Below are positions 24,783 through 33,442 of a stretch of 64,000 nucleotides of DNA, one piece after another (within the stretch, counting starts at the first letter, position 1; every line of letters begins with the position of its first letter). The stretch comes from Pseudoalteromonas prydzensis (GTDB taxonomy: Bacteria; Pseudomonadota; Gammaproteobacteria; Enterobacterales; Alteromonadaceae). The position numbers and the translations under genes were made by a program. The stretch spans positions 1 through 64,000 of the forward strand of contig NZ_BDDT01000015.1 of the NCBI RefSeq assembly GCF_001661495.1. Direction: 5' to 3'. The notes beneath the pieces were generated by a model. It searched no databases and was not told the origin of the DNA. It saw nothing but the letters and a program-made list of their open reading frames with translations.

Positions 24783-26051
24783 TTAAACTCCAAAGGCAGT
24801 TCTTAGTATGTAGAAAATAACAATAGCAAGGGCAGCGCCAACTGGCAACGTAATTACCCAAGAAACTACAATGTTTCTGATCACACCCATGTTAAGTGCA
24901 GCAATACCACGAGCCATACCTACCCCTAACACCGCGCCAACTAAGGTTTGGGTGGTAGAAATTGGTAAGCCAGTACCTGATGCAATAACAACCGTAGATG
25001 CTGCGGCTAATTCAGCAGCAAAACCACGACTTGGTGTTAAATGGGTAATGCCTTCACCAATGGTTTTGATTACTTTCTTACCTAAAATAGCAAGACCCGC
25101 AACAATACCAAAGCCACCTAGTGGTAAAATCCACCATGCGATTGACGCTTGTTTAGCTATTTCACCATTGTTTTCAACAATGTTTACAACTGCAGCAAGT
25201 GGACCAATGGCGTTAGCAACGTCATTCGAACCATGCGCAAAGGCCATACAACATGCTGTCAATACCATTAAGATAGCGAACACTTTCTCAACATTATTAA
25301 ATTGCATTTTCTTATCGGCTTTTGGATCTATCTTTAAGCGAGAGATAACAATCTTACCAATAATAGCTACAATCACAGCAATACCGACGGCTAATAAATA
25401 ACCTTCAACCGCACCGATATTAATACCAATATGCTTTAAGCCTTTTTTGATGGTAACCAAAGACATGATAAAGCCCGCTAGACCCATATAAATTGGTACA
25501 TAGCGTTTAGCGTTTTTAAGTGGTGCATCGGTATCAAAAATTAGTTTTTGCGCACTCATGAAGATCAAATACGCAATAAAGCCTGAAATTGCAGGGGTTA
25601 CAATCCAACTCCCAACAATGCCTGCTACTTTATTCCACTGAATCGCTTCGCTGCCAACTGCAACTAAGGCAAAACCAATAATCGCGCCAATAATTGAGTG
25701 TGTAGTAGATACCGGCCAACCTAAGAAAGATGCAATTAGCAACCAACTACCGGCTGCAAATAATGCCGAGATCATACCCAATACCATTAATTCGGGAAGT
25801 TCTAAAAATGGTGTTGAATCGATAATACCTTTACGAATTGTCGATGTTACCTCACCGCCAGCTAAGTAGGCGCCCGCAAATTCAAAAATCATCGCAATAA
25901 AAATTGCTTGTTTAATGGTTAATGCTTTTGAACCTACCGATGTGCCCATCGCATTAGCAACGTCATTCGCGCCAATACCATAAGCCATAAAAAAACCGAC
26001 TGCTGCGGCAATTAAAATTAATACCGTGCCATAAGATGCAATGATATCCAT
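24783..26051 (-). CDS. pitA: Low-affinity inorganic phosphate transporter PitA family
   Basis: A 422-residue inner-membrane phosphate:H+ or Na+ symporter. It contains the paired PHO4 signature, GANDVANAMGTSVGS near the N-terminus and GSNDVANAIGPLA in the second half, with about ten hydrophobic segments. It starts 39 bp after a DUF47-family accessory gene, a common pairing. A metal-phosphate symport role is likely. It is shorter than E. coli PitA (499) because the central cytoplasmic loop is reduced. Confidence 0.9.
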   Translation of the reverse strand: MDIIASYGTVLILIAAAVGFFMAYGIGANDVANAMGTSVGSKALTIKQAIFIAMIFEFAGAYLAGGEVTSTIRKGIIDSTPFLELPELMVLGMISALFAAGSWLLIASFLGWPVSTTHSIIGAIIGFALVAVGSEAIQWNKVAGIVGSWIVTPAISGFIAYLIFMSAQKLIFDTDAPLKNAKRYVPIYMGLAGFIMSLVTIKKGLKHIGINIGAVEGYLLAVGIAVIVAIIGKIVISRLKIDPKADKKMQFNNVEKVFAILMVLTACCMAFAHGSNDVANAIGPLAAVVNIVENNGEIAKQASIAWWILPLGGFGIVAGLAILGKKVIKTIGEGITHLTPSRGFAAELAAASTVVIASGTGLPISTTQTLVGAVLGVGMARGIAALNMGVIRNIVVSWVITLPVGAALAIVIFYILRTAFGV

Positions 26052-26090
26052 TGTGTAACCCTAATCTTTCGTTATTGAACTGAGTATAAA

Positions 26091-26768
26091 TTAACGAGCT
26101 AACATCAGCTCAAGACGTGAACCTACGCGTTCTGCAATATCTGCCAGTTCGCCGACCCACTCGATGATTTTATATAAAAACATTACATCAACTGGATTTA
26201 GTCCATCTTCAACGGCGCGTAACTGACGACGTATTTTGATTTGCATATCATCCGTGTCTTGTTCAATTGCATCCAATTCAACGAGCATTTTTTCGACTAA
26301 GGTCACTTCGCGACCTTTAAAACCAGTCTCTAATAACTCATCTAACTCATTAATTGCATTTGATGCTTGTTTAGTGGCATCAACACAACGAGTTACATAA
26401 GCTAGAAAATCAACTTGAATTTCTTTTGGTATGGTCATCTCACGACCAATTACACGACCAGCAATGTCTTTTGCTTTATTAGCAATTTTGTCTTGCTGGG
26501 TGACGAGTTCGAGTAGATCTGTACGCTCTACCGGCATGAATAAACCACGCGGCAGTTGTAAACGTATATTTCTTTTCATATCGTCGGCTTCACGTTCTAA
26601 ATTACGAATGTTCAAGCGAATCTCTTCTGCTTGTTGCCACTCTTCTTTAAATACATGATTGAAAAAAGGGATCAAAGCTTTACTTGCTTGATGTACCTTC
26701 TTGATGTGATCTTCCATTGGCTTTATAGGAGATTTTGCAAATACCCCTAGAAATGCGTTTGTAGGCAT
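26091..26768 (-). CDS. DUF47 family phosphate transport accessory protein (PhoU-like)
   Basis: A 225-residue helical protein of the TIGR00153/DUF47 family, related in fold to PhoU. It shows conserved acidic-rich segments (EADDMKRNIRLQLPRG, VERTDLLELVTQQDKIANKA). It is encoded just upstream of pitA on the same strand and probably controls the transporter. The gene starts after a 171-bp gap from phoU that holds the phoU terminator. Confidence 0.9.
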   Translation of the reverse strand: MPTNAFLGVFAKSPIKPMEDHIKKVHQASKALIPFFNHVFKEEWQQAEEIRLNIRNLEREADDMKRNIRLQLPRGLFMPVERTDLLELVTQQDKIANKAKDIAGRVIGREMTIPKEIQVDFLAYVTRCVDATKQASNAINELDELLETGFKGREVTLVEKMLVELDAIEQDTDDMQIKIRRQLRAVEDGLNPVDVMFLYKIIEWVGELADIAERVGSRLELMLAR

Positions 26769-26895
26769 AACTGACCCTTAAATCAAATTAGTATGCTTTG
26801 CGGCGTGAATTTTACAGCATTCACCGCGATTGTGAATGCTTTTATTACATCCCTCGCGCCCGAGCAGCATTATAATTATAACGAAAACATTAAAA

Positions 26896-26910
26896 GCGGC
26901 AATTAGCCGC
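26896..26910 (-). terminator. Terminator of the pst-phoU operon
   Basis: GCGGC/GCCGC stem with a 5-nt loop. On the minus strand it is followed by TTTTAATG. It lies 29 bp after the phoU stop. Confidence 0.7.
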
Positions 26911-26939
26911 ATTAATAAAAAAGGAGGATAACGAATAAT

Positions 26940-27641
26940 TTATAACGATTTTTCGATATCTTCTTGAGATGTATGACGAATATCTTTGCCATTAACAAAA
27001 TAAATAATGTACTCAGAGATATTTTGACAGCGATCGCCAATGCGCTCTAATGAACGCACTGACCACACTAAATCCATAATTTTTGGAATTGAGCGCGGGT
27101 CTTCCATCATATAAGTCATTATTTGTCGCGTAATTGCTTCGTATTCGCGGTCAACCTTGGCATCTTCTTTATGCACTTCAAATGCTTTTTGCACATCCAT
27201 ACGCGCAAAAGCATCGAGTACATCATGCAGCATTTTAGAAACTTGGCGACCCATATTTTCAATATTCACCAACAAATCTTGTTGATCTTTAGTAAATGAA
27301 TCAAGCGCAACTTTAGCAATGCGCTCAGCTTCATCACCAATCCGCTCTAAATCGGCAATGGTTTTAGCGATTGCTACCACTAACCGTAAATCGCTGGCCG
27401 CTGGCTGGCGACGGGCAATAATACGGGTACATTCTTCATCAATGTTCACTTCCATAGCATTGACTTTATAGTCGTTTTCGCGCACTTTGCGCGCTAATTC
27501 AGCATCGCCATTACTTACCGCATCAAGCGCGCTATTTAGTTGTTGTTCAACCAAACCACCCATGCTTAATACATGGTTACGAACGTTTTCTAGCTCTTGA
27601 TTGAAGCGGCCAGAAATATGCTTATTAATATTGTGTTCCAT
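26940..27641 (-). CDS. phoU: Phosphate signalling protein PhoU
   Basis: A 233-residue protein of two three-helix bundles with the repeated metal-binding motif (ERIGDEAERIAK and ERIGDRCQNISEYI). It links PstSCAB transport to PhoR signalling and prevents runaway Pho activation. E. coli PhoU has 241 residues. It is the last gene of the pstC-pstA-pstB-phoU operon, 55 bp after pstB. Confidence 0.97.
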   Translation of the reverse strand: MEHNINKHISGRFNQELENVRNHVLSMGGLVEQQLNSALDAVSNGDAELARKVRENDYKVNAMEVNIDEECTRIIARRQPAASDLRLVVAIAKTIADLERIGDEAERIAKVALDSFTKDQQDLLVNIENMGRQVSKMLHDVLDAFARMDVQKAFEVHKEDAKVDREYEAITRQIMTYMMEDPRSIPKIMDLVWSVRSLERIGDRCQNISEYIIYFVNGKDIRHTSQEDIEKSL

Positions 27642-27696
27642 TGTCTACCTTCTTATCAAAATCGTTCACGACACCCAGACGCTGTATGACTGCTTA

Positions 27697-28524
27697 CTAG
27701 CCGTAACGACCGGTAATATAGTCTTCTGTTTTCTTTTTCGCTGGGGTGGTAAATAACGTATTAGTATTTGAGTACTCAATTAATTCACCCATATACATAA
27801 AGGCCGTTTGATCAGAAACCCGCGCCGCTTGTTGCATGTTGTGGGTAACGATAACTACGGTAAACTTATTTTTTAAATCGTTGATTAGCTCTTCAATTAC
27901 CAGTGTTGAAATAGGATCCAATGCAGATGTTGGTTCATCAAGTAATAACACTTCTGGCTCAATAGCTATAGAGCGGGCAATCACTAAACGTTGCTGCTGA
28001 CCACCCGATAAACCAAACGCACTATCGTGAAGACGGTCTTTTACTTCATCCCACAACGCAGCCCCTCGCAGTGACTGTTCAACAACTTCATCTAATTTAC
28101 GCTTTTCTTTGATGCCTTGTAAGCGTAGGCCATAAACCACATTTTCGTAGATTGATTTAGGAAATGGATTCGGGCGCTGAAACACCATCCCGACATTACG
28201 GCGCAGCGCTGCAACATCGACGCTTTTATCATAGATGTTTTGCCCGTGAAGTAATATTTCACCTTCAATGCGGCAACTATCAACCAAATCATTCATGCGA
28301 TTAATACAGCGTAGTAATGTTGATTTACCACAACCCGATGGCCCGATAAACGCGGTTACTTGGCCTTTAGGTATGCTCATGCTCACGGAGCTAAGCGCTT
28401 GCTTTTCACCATAGTAAAGATCTAAGTTTTTGATCTCGAGTGCTGTTTGCTCGGTGCTTAAATTTTCTAAATCCAACTTCAAACTACCGTTTGCTTGGTT
28501 TACTTGTGGAGCGACTGTAATCAT
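27697..28524 (-). CDS. pstB: Phosphate ABC transporter ATP-binding protein PstB
   Basis: A 275-residue ABC ATPase with Walker A GPSGCGKST, Q-loop GMVFQRPNPFP, signature LSGGQQQRL and Walker B VLLLDEPTSALD. The NPFPKSIYENVVYG and TEDYITGRYG segments are PstB-typical. A roughly 25-residue N-terminal extension precedes the core, as in many marine relatives. It powers high-affinity phosphate uptake with PstC and PstA. Confidence 0.97.
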   Translation of the reverse strand: MITVAPQVNQANGSLKLDLENLSTEQTALEIKNLDLYYGEKQALSSVSMSIPKGQVTAFIGPSGCGKSTLLRCINRMNDLVDSCRIEGEILLHGQNIYDKSVDVAALRRNVGMVFQRPNPFPKSIYENVVYGLRLQGIKEKRKLDEVVEQSLRGAALWDEVKDRLHDSAFGLSGGQQQRLVIARSIAIEPEVLLLDEPTSALDPISTLVIEELINDLKNKFTVVIVTHNMQQAARVSDQTAFMYMGELIEYSNTNTLFTTPAKKKTEDYITGRYG

Positions 28525-28551
28525 GTTTGTTACCTATAAAATCTTTACTAA

Positions 28552-30201
28552 TTATTGATCAAGCGATCTAAACTTTTCACGTAAATGGTTACGTATACCG
28601 ATTGCGGTAATATTCAGAGCAATAATCACTGATACCAGCAAGAATGCGGTGGCATAAACCAACGGACGAGCCGCTTCAACATTCGGGCTTTGGAAACCTA
28701 CATCGTATATATGAAAGCCTAAGTGCATGAATTTGCGATCTAAGTGAAAATACGGAAAGTTACCATCAAGCGGCAGTGTCGGTGCCATTTTAACAACACC
28801 TACCAGCATCAATGGCGCTACTTCACCGGCAGCACGAGCAACCGCTAATATTAACCCAGTCATAATCGCTGGGCTTGCCATTGGCACTATAATACGCCAC
28901 AACGTTTCTGCTTGCGTTGCACCCAGCGCTAAAGAACCGTGACGAACTGTGCTTGGAATACGTGATAAACCTTCTTCAGTTGATACTATCACAACTGGTA
29001 AAGTCAAAATTGCCAACGTCAATGCTGACCACATCACCCCTGGCGTACCAAATACTGGGCTCGGTGATGCTTCAGGGTAGAATAACTGATCTAAGCTGCC
29101 ACCTAACACATAAACAAAAAACCCTAAACCAAATACCCCATAAACAATCGATGGTACACCGGCTAAGTTGATCACCGCGATACGGATCATCTTAGTAACC
29201 GCATTTTTAGCAGCATATTCGTGTAAGTAAATCGCGGCAACAACACCAAATGGGGTAACAATCACGGCCATTAACATAACCATAAATACAGTACCAAATA
29301 TGGCAGGGAATACGCCGCCTTCGGTATTGGCTTCGCGCGGATCATCCGCAACAAATTTACCTAGCTGTACAAAATAGTGACCTAGTTTCGCAAAAAAGCC
29401 CATGTCATTTGGAAACCAAAAATCCAGTACTTGGTATAACGGTAAAGTAACAATTTCACCGCGCATATCTTTTACTGTAACTTGGTCACGCTTGGCTTGT
29501 TTACGTAGCGCAAATAATTGCTTTTCTAACTCGCCGTATTCAGCTCTTAAATCAGCGCGCTGCTGTGCAAGTTCTGCTACGCGCTCATCGGTCAACGCAT
29601 CATCAAGCAGGTATGACTTTTCTTCTAAACGCAGGCGTTCTAACTGATAGTTGATATGACCAATATCGCCATTTTGTAAATCAAGCGCTTGCTCGTTTAA
29701 CTCAACAGCCCGCTCAACTAGCTCTTCAAGCACTGCATTTTTATTGTCAGTAATAACTTGACCGTCTTTTATTACACTTTCCACATAACCATAAAAGTTA
29801 CCGTTTTTACTACGCTCAAATACGGCGATAGCGGCAGGTTTTGTGTTTGATTTTATGTCAGTTTCAAGCACCCAACGAAAATCTAAATCAACGTATTCAC
29901 GGTTACCCGTTTTAATCAAAAAGCGCTCTAGGTGCTCTTTATCAAAACCAGATAAATCAACACCGGTTGCTTCAAGGCGCGATTTAGGCACCATTTCACG
30001 ATCGTAAATTTCACCGATTACCGTTTGCTGTGCAACTGAGCCTTGTAGCTCTAATTGTACAACTTGTGATGGCCAGAAAAAGCTTAATCCTTTCCAAGCG
30101 ATCATGGCTAATAACCCTAATACGGAAATCAAACTGATACTAACCGCACCACCTGTCATCCATATCCAAGGAGAACCTGACTTAAACCACTGCTTTATCA
30201 T
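28552..30201 (-). CDS. pstA: Phosphate ABC transporter permease PstA, extended form
   Basis: A 549-residue permease, far longer than E. coli PstA (296). After the first membrane helix (about 15-40) there is a roughly 240-residue insert, predicted extracytoplasmic, with a charged helical stretch (about 180-245). The normal permease core with five helices and the EVAPLMLVG region follows. A shared insert type in PstC suggests a paired periplasmic structure. It lies 14 bp after pstC. Confidence 0.93.
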   Translation of the reverse strand: MIKQWFKSGSPWIWMTGGAVSISLISVLGLLAMIAWKGLSFFWPSQVVQLELQGSVAQQTVIGEIYDREMVPKSRLEATGVDLSGFDKEHLERFLIKTGNREYVDLDFRWVLETDIKSNTKPAAIAVFERSKNGNFYGYVESVIKDGQVITDNKNAVLEELVERAVELNEQALDLQNGDIGHINYQLERLRLEEKSYLLDDALTDERVAELAQQRADLRAEYGELEKQLFALRKQAKRDQVTVKDMRGEIVTLPLYQVLDFWFPNDMGFFAKLGHYFVQLGKFVADDPREANTEGGVFPAIFGTVFMVMLMAVIVTPFGVVAAIYLHEYAAKNAVTKMIRIAVINLAGVPSIVYGVFGLGFFVYVLGGSLDQLFYPEASPSPVFGTPGVMWSALTLAILTLPVVIVSTEEGLSRIPSTVRHGSLALGATQAETLWRIIVPMASPAIMTGLILAVARAAGEVAPLMLVGVVKMAPTLPLDGNFPYFHLDRKFMHLGFHIYDVGFQSPNVEAARPLVYATAFLLVSVIIALNITAIGIRNHLREKFRSLDQ

Positions 30202-30215
30202 GTCGTGTCTCCTAC

Positions 30216-32453
30216 TTACATCGAGCTGTATTTATCACGCAACTGCTGACGAACAAACTCAGCAATCGTGTTGAAAATAAAGGTGAATATGAATAATACA
30301 AATGCGGCTAAGAACAAAATTCGATAGTGTGAACTACCCACTTCTGATTCTGGCATTTCTACTGCGATATTAGCTGCTAAAGTACGCATACCTTGGAAAA
30401 TACTCCAATCCATTATTGGTGTGTTACCGGTTGCCATTAGTACGATCATGGTTTCACCTACGGCGCGACCTAAGCCCATCATCACGGCAGAGAAAATACC
30501 TGGGCTGGCAGTTAATAGCACAACACTGACTAGTGTTTGCCATTGTGTTGCACCCAGTGCTAACGAACCGTTTGATAAATGCTTAGGCACACTAAACACG
30601 GCATCTTCAGCAATTGAGAAAATAGTTGGAATAACCGCAAACCCCATCGCAATCCCAACCACAAGAGAGTTACGTTGATCGAACGTCATCCCTAATTCGT
30701 TAGTTAAATATTGGCGCACATTACCATCAAACATCCAAAGTTCGATGGCACCACTCATGGCAAACGCCAACCAGCCAATTAACAACAACACTGGAATAAG
30801 TAAAATTGAATGAGCCCCATCAGGAACGCGATGACGAATGCTTTCTGGTAGTTTAGTCCACGCAAATGCGGTCAATAAAATACCCAGCGGTAGCATAAAC
30901 AATAAGCCTACAATTGCCGGTAAGTGTTCTTCAATTAATGGTGCAAGCCACAAACCCGCTAAAAACCCTAAGATTACAGTAGGTAAGGCTTCCATGATTT
31001 CAACAGTGGGTTTAACAACTTTACGCAGTGAGCCAGACATAAAATAAGCGGTATAGATTGCTGCAGAAAGTGCGATTGGCACAGCAAATAACATGGCATA
31101 TAAAGCCGCTTTAATAGTACCGAACGAAATAGGCACTAAAGAGAACTTCGATTCAAAGTCATCGCCTGCAGATGTTGACTGCCAAATATAACCCGGCTCA
31201 GGGTAACCTTCGTACCATACTTCTTGCCATAACGCTGACCAAGTTACTTCAGGGTGCTCATTGTGGATTTCAAGCACAGTAAGTTTATTATCGGCTAAGA
31301 TAAGCGCTGCGTTTGAGCGCGGCGCAATGGCAAAGTTTTCAATCGGACCGTCACTGATTTTACCTTGCCATAATTTAGCTTCACTGGTGGTGTAATACAC
31401 ACCAAGCTCGCCGTTGCTACTTGTGGTGAAGAAAGTACGACGATAAAACTCAGTAAATATATCTAACTTAGGTTGCTTTGACGTTTCAAAGGCACGAATT
31501 TTTTGATATTCACGACCTGTATCAGTGTTTACTTCAAACCATTGTGATACTTCGCCATTATCATTTGCTAGCATCAATGAGTTAGCACCTGCTAACAATT
31601 GTGCAGCCACTAGGTTGGCATTTTCTTCATTGGCCGCCAGCATTTGAATTAATTCAACTTCACTTGGGTAGCGTGTATCGTAAACATAAATTTGATTGGC
31701 TGAACGAACAAACGTACGGGTAGTATCTGGTGACATTAATAGTTGATCAACACGTCCCTCAATATCGAGTTCAGTACGCTCAACAACCCATTCAACTTCT
31801 CCGCTGAACATGTTCTCTTCTGCAACAAAACTGCTAAAAATGACGCGTTTATCTTCAGTTTGTGCCACAACCGCGGTTTTATCTTCATAGTGACTAAAGG
31901 CAAATTGTTTAATTGCTGCGCCTTGTGCATCAACTTGTAATGGTAAGTCTTCGCCCAATGGATAACCTAAGCGCGGTGTTAATTTACGCTCGTTATTAGG
32001 AAAGGTAACTAAGAATTTAGGTGCGACCAAAACCACTGAGCCGTTTTCTAGGCCGTATGCATAATGCCCTTGAAAAGGCGCGCTGACTGCAAAACTACTC
32101 ACGTCGCTATCCAGTGGCACTGCTAAGCTTGCAAGCTTTTTGCCAAAGCCTTTTTTCTCAACACTATAAAAATCAACATTGCCTTGTTTGCTTAGTAAAA
32201 ATGCCACTTCGGTTTGTTCTTCAACACCTAAACCAACAATTTGATCTGCATTACTGAGTGCAAAACTATCGCGAGTTTCTACTTTCGCTGATTCGAAAAT
32301 AGGTTGCACTACATACAATAAATAGAAGAATATCAATAGCAAAGCTATCAATACCATAATACCGCCAGCGGTAATGCTGAATTTGGCAAACCGATCTTTA
32401 AATAGACGGCTTCTATCCGTATTAAAAGACGGTTTATTCGGATTGGAAGTCAT
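30216..32453 (-). CDS. pstC: Phosphate ABC transporter permease PstC, extended form
   Basis: A 745-residue permease (E. coli 319). One N-terminal helix (about 28-55) is followed by a roughly 370-residue predicted periplasmic domain that looks beta-rich with repeated short strands. The permease core begins near residue 450 and carries the GLGRAVGETMIVLMATGN loop. The ATG at 32453 is preferred to a TTG one codon upstream. A PhoB-box promoter precedes it. pstS is not adjacent. Confidence 0.93.
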   Translation of the reverse strand: MTSNPNKPSFNTDRSRLFKDRFAKFSITAGGIMVLIALLLIFFYLLYVVQPIFESAKVETRDSFALSNADQIVGLGVEEQTEVAFLLSKQGNVDFYSVEKKGFGKKLASLAVPLDSDVSSFAVSAPFQGHYAYGLENGSVVLVAPKFLVTFPNNERKLTPRLGYPLGEDLPLQVDAQGAAIKQFAFSHYEDKTAVVAQTEDKRVIFSSFVAEENMFSGEVEWVVERTELDIEGRVDQLLMSPDTTRTFVRSANQIYVYDTRYPSEVELIQMLAANEENANLVAAQLLAGANSLMLANDNGEVSQWFEVNTDTGREYQKIRAFETSKQPKLDIFTEFYRRTFFTTSSNGELGVYYTTSEAKLWQGKISDGPIENFAIAPRSNAALILADNKLTVLEIHNEHPEVTWSALWQEVWYEGYPEPGYIWQSTSAGDDFESKFSLVPISFGTIKAALYAMLFAVPIALSAAIYTAYFMSGSLRKVVKPTVEIMEALPTVILGFLAGLWLAPLIEEHLPAIVGLLFMLPLGILLTAFAWTKLPESIRHRVPDGAHSILLIPVLLLIGWLAFAMSGAIELWMFDGNVRQYLTNELGMTFDQRNSLVVGIAMGFAVIPTIFSIAEDAVFSVPKHLSNGSLALGATQWQTLVSVVLLTASPGIFSAVMMGLGRAVGETMIVLMATGNTPIMDWSIFQGMRTLAANIAVEMPESEVGSSHYRILFLAAFVLFIFTFIFNTIAEFVRQQLRDKYSSM

Positions 32454-32484
32454 CAAAACACCTATAAATCTTAACGTTGGACAG

Positions 32485-32518
32485 ATTATATTTCACCAAG
32501 ATGACAGTATTGTTACAG
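32485..32518 (-). promoter_or_regulatory. PhoB box and -10 of the pstC operon
   Basis: On the minus strand CTGTAAC-AATA-CTGTCAT (32518-32501) forms two 7-bp Pho half-boxes with a 4-bp gap. A TATAAT (32490-32485) lies at the spacing typical of PhoB-activated promoters. The rest of the 371-bp gap to the ACT-domain gene holds an inverted repeat at 32604-32624 and otherwise nothing I recognise. Confidence 0.8.
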
Positions 32519-32603
32519 CCGTCATAATTGCTTAGGCTTTGTGGTTATATCCATTACAATCAGTTAAACAGTGTTTATATTCAATAAGTTAAAAAATCAT
32601 GAC

Positions 32604-32624
32604 AAGTTGAAAAACTTTCAACTT
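32604..32624. other. Inverted repeat in the pstC to gcvR-like intergenic region
   Basis: AAGTTGAAA and TTTCAACTT, 9-bp perfect arms with a 3-nt spacer. It could be an operator or RNA hairpin. No regulator assigned. Confidence 0.5.
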
Positions 32625-32827
32625 AGTAATTTATTATTGAATAACATAAGTTTAGAACATTTACCTACTACAACTACGCTTTATTACAGCCTTTCAGTTG
32701 AACTAATGGCAAAAAAATTGGACAAATTTAGGACCTGAGTCAATACTCAATTCGGTTCTTTTTATATAACAACAATTTCATGCCTGGGCATTTATTATTC
32801 AATTACGGCATTTCAAGGGATTTACTT

Positions 32828-33334
32828 ATGAAGCAATTAGTTATAACTATTTTGGGGCAAGATCGCTCTGGCCTTGTGGAAGATATTTCTTCTGCAATTT
32901 TAAATCATCATGGTAACTGGCTCACCAGTAATTTAAGTCATTTAGCCGGTCATTTTGCCGGCATTATTGAAGTTGCAGTACCCGCTGAACACTTACAAGA
33001 ATTACAAGATTCATTACATAGCCTACCGCAACTAGAAGTACGTATTGAAACGGGTAGTGATGCACTTCCTGACACGCCAGCTGAACAGCTTAACTTTGTG
33101 ATCACCGGTAATGACCGCCCTGGAATTATTCAAGAGCTTGCGGGTGTATTACGCCACAAAGGGGCAAATATCACTCACTTAAACTCAAAGCAACAAAGCG
33201 CACCAAACTGGGGAGTGCCTATTTTTAGTGCGGTTGCCACGGTTGCACTACCTACAGGTATGAATAAAGATGAAGTAGTCGCAGCACTTGAAGCAATTAC
33301 TTCTGATTTAATTGTTGATATTGAAGACGCTTAA
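32828..33334 (+). CDS. Tandem ACT-domain protein, GcvR-like
   Basis: A 168-residue protein with two ACT domains (about 1-80 and 88-165; VITILGQDRSGLVEDIS and FVITGNDRPGIIQELAG). This matches the architecture of GcvR, the glycine cleavage repressor. I chose the ATG at 32828, which has AAGGGA upstream, over an upstream in-frame ATG that adds 16 unconvincing residues. Its position beside pst and ppk is not explained by glycine metabolism, so the ligand is uncertain. Confidence 0.8.
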   Translation: MKQLVITILGQDRSGLVEDISSAILNHHGNWLTSNLSHLAGHFAGIIEVAVPAEHLQELQDSLHSLPQLEVRIETGSDALPDTPAEQLNFVITGNDRPGIIQELAGVLRHKGANITHLNSKQQSAPNWGVPIFSAVATVALPTGMNKDEVVAALEAITSDLIVDIEDA

Positions 33335-33356
33335 ATCACACTAAAACCTAACCTCT

Positions 33357-33380
33357 AGCGTGTCACAAAAGTGACACGCT
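33357..33380 (+). terminator. Hairpin between the ACT gene and ppk
   Basis: Perfect 10-bp stem AGCGTGTCAC/GTGACACGCT with an AAAA loop, 23 bp after the ACT-gene stop. A T-rich stretch follows. It shares its last base with the Pho box of ppk. Confidence 0.6.
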
Positions 33381-33413
33381 TGTCATTTTTGTGTCATCTA
33401 AGTACTTTATATT
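33380..33413 (+). promoter_or_regulatory. PhoB box and -10 of ppk-ppx
   Basis: TTGTCAT-TTTT-GTGTCAT (33380-33397), then 10 bp to TATATT (33408-33413), 30 bp before the ppk ATG. The geometry equals that of the pstC promoter, so ppk-ppx is probably induced under phosphate starvation. Confidence 0.75.
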
Positions 33414-33442
33414 TTGTTCAGTTGCTATCCAAGGAATAGAAA

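Noticed and set aside
24871..25401. 176-codon plus-strand frame opposite pitA
   Set aside because: Shadow frame caused by the hydrophobic codon pattern of pitA.
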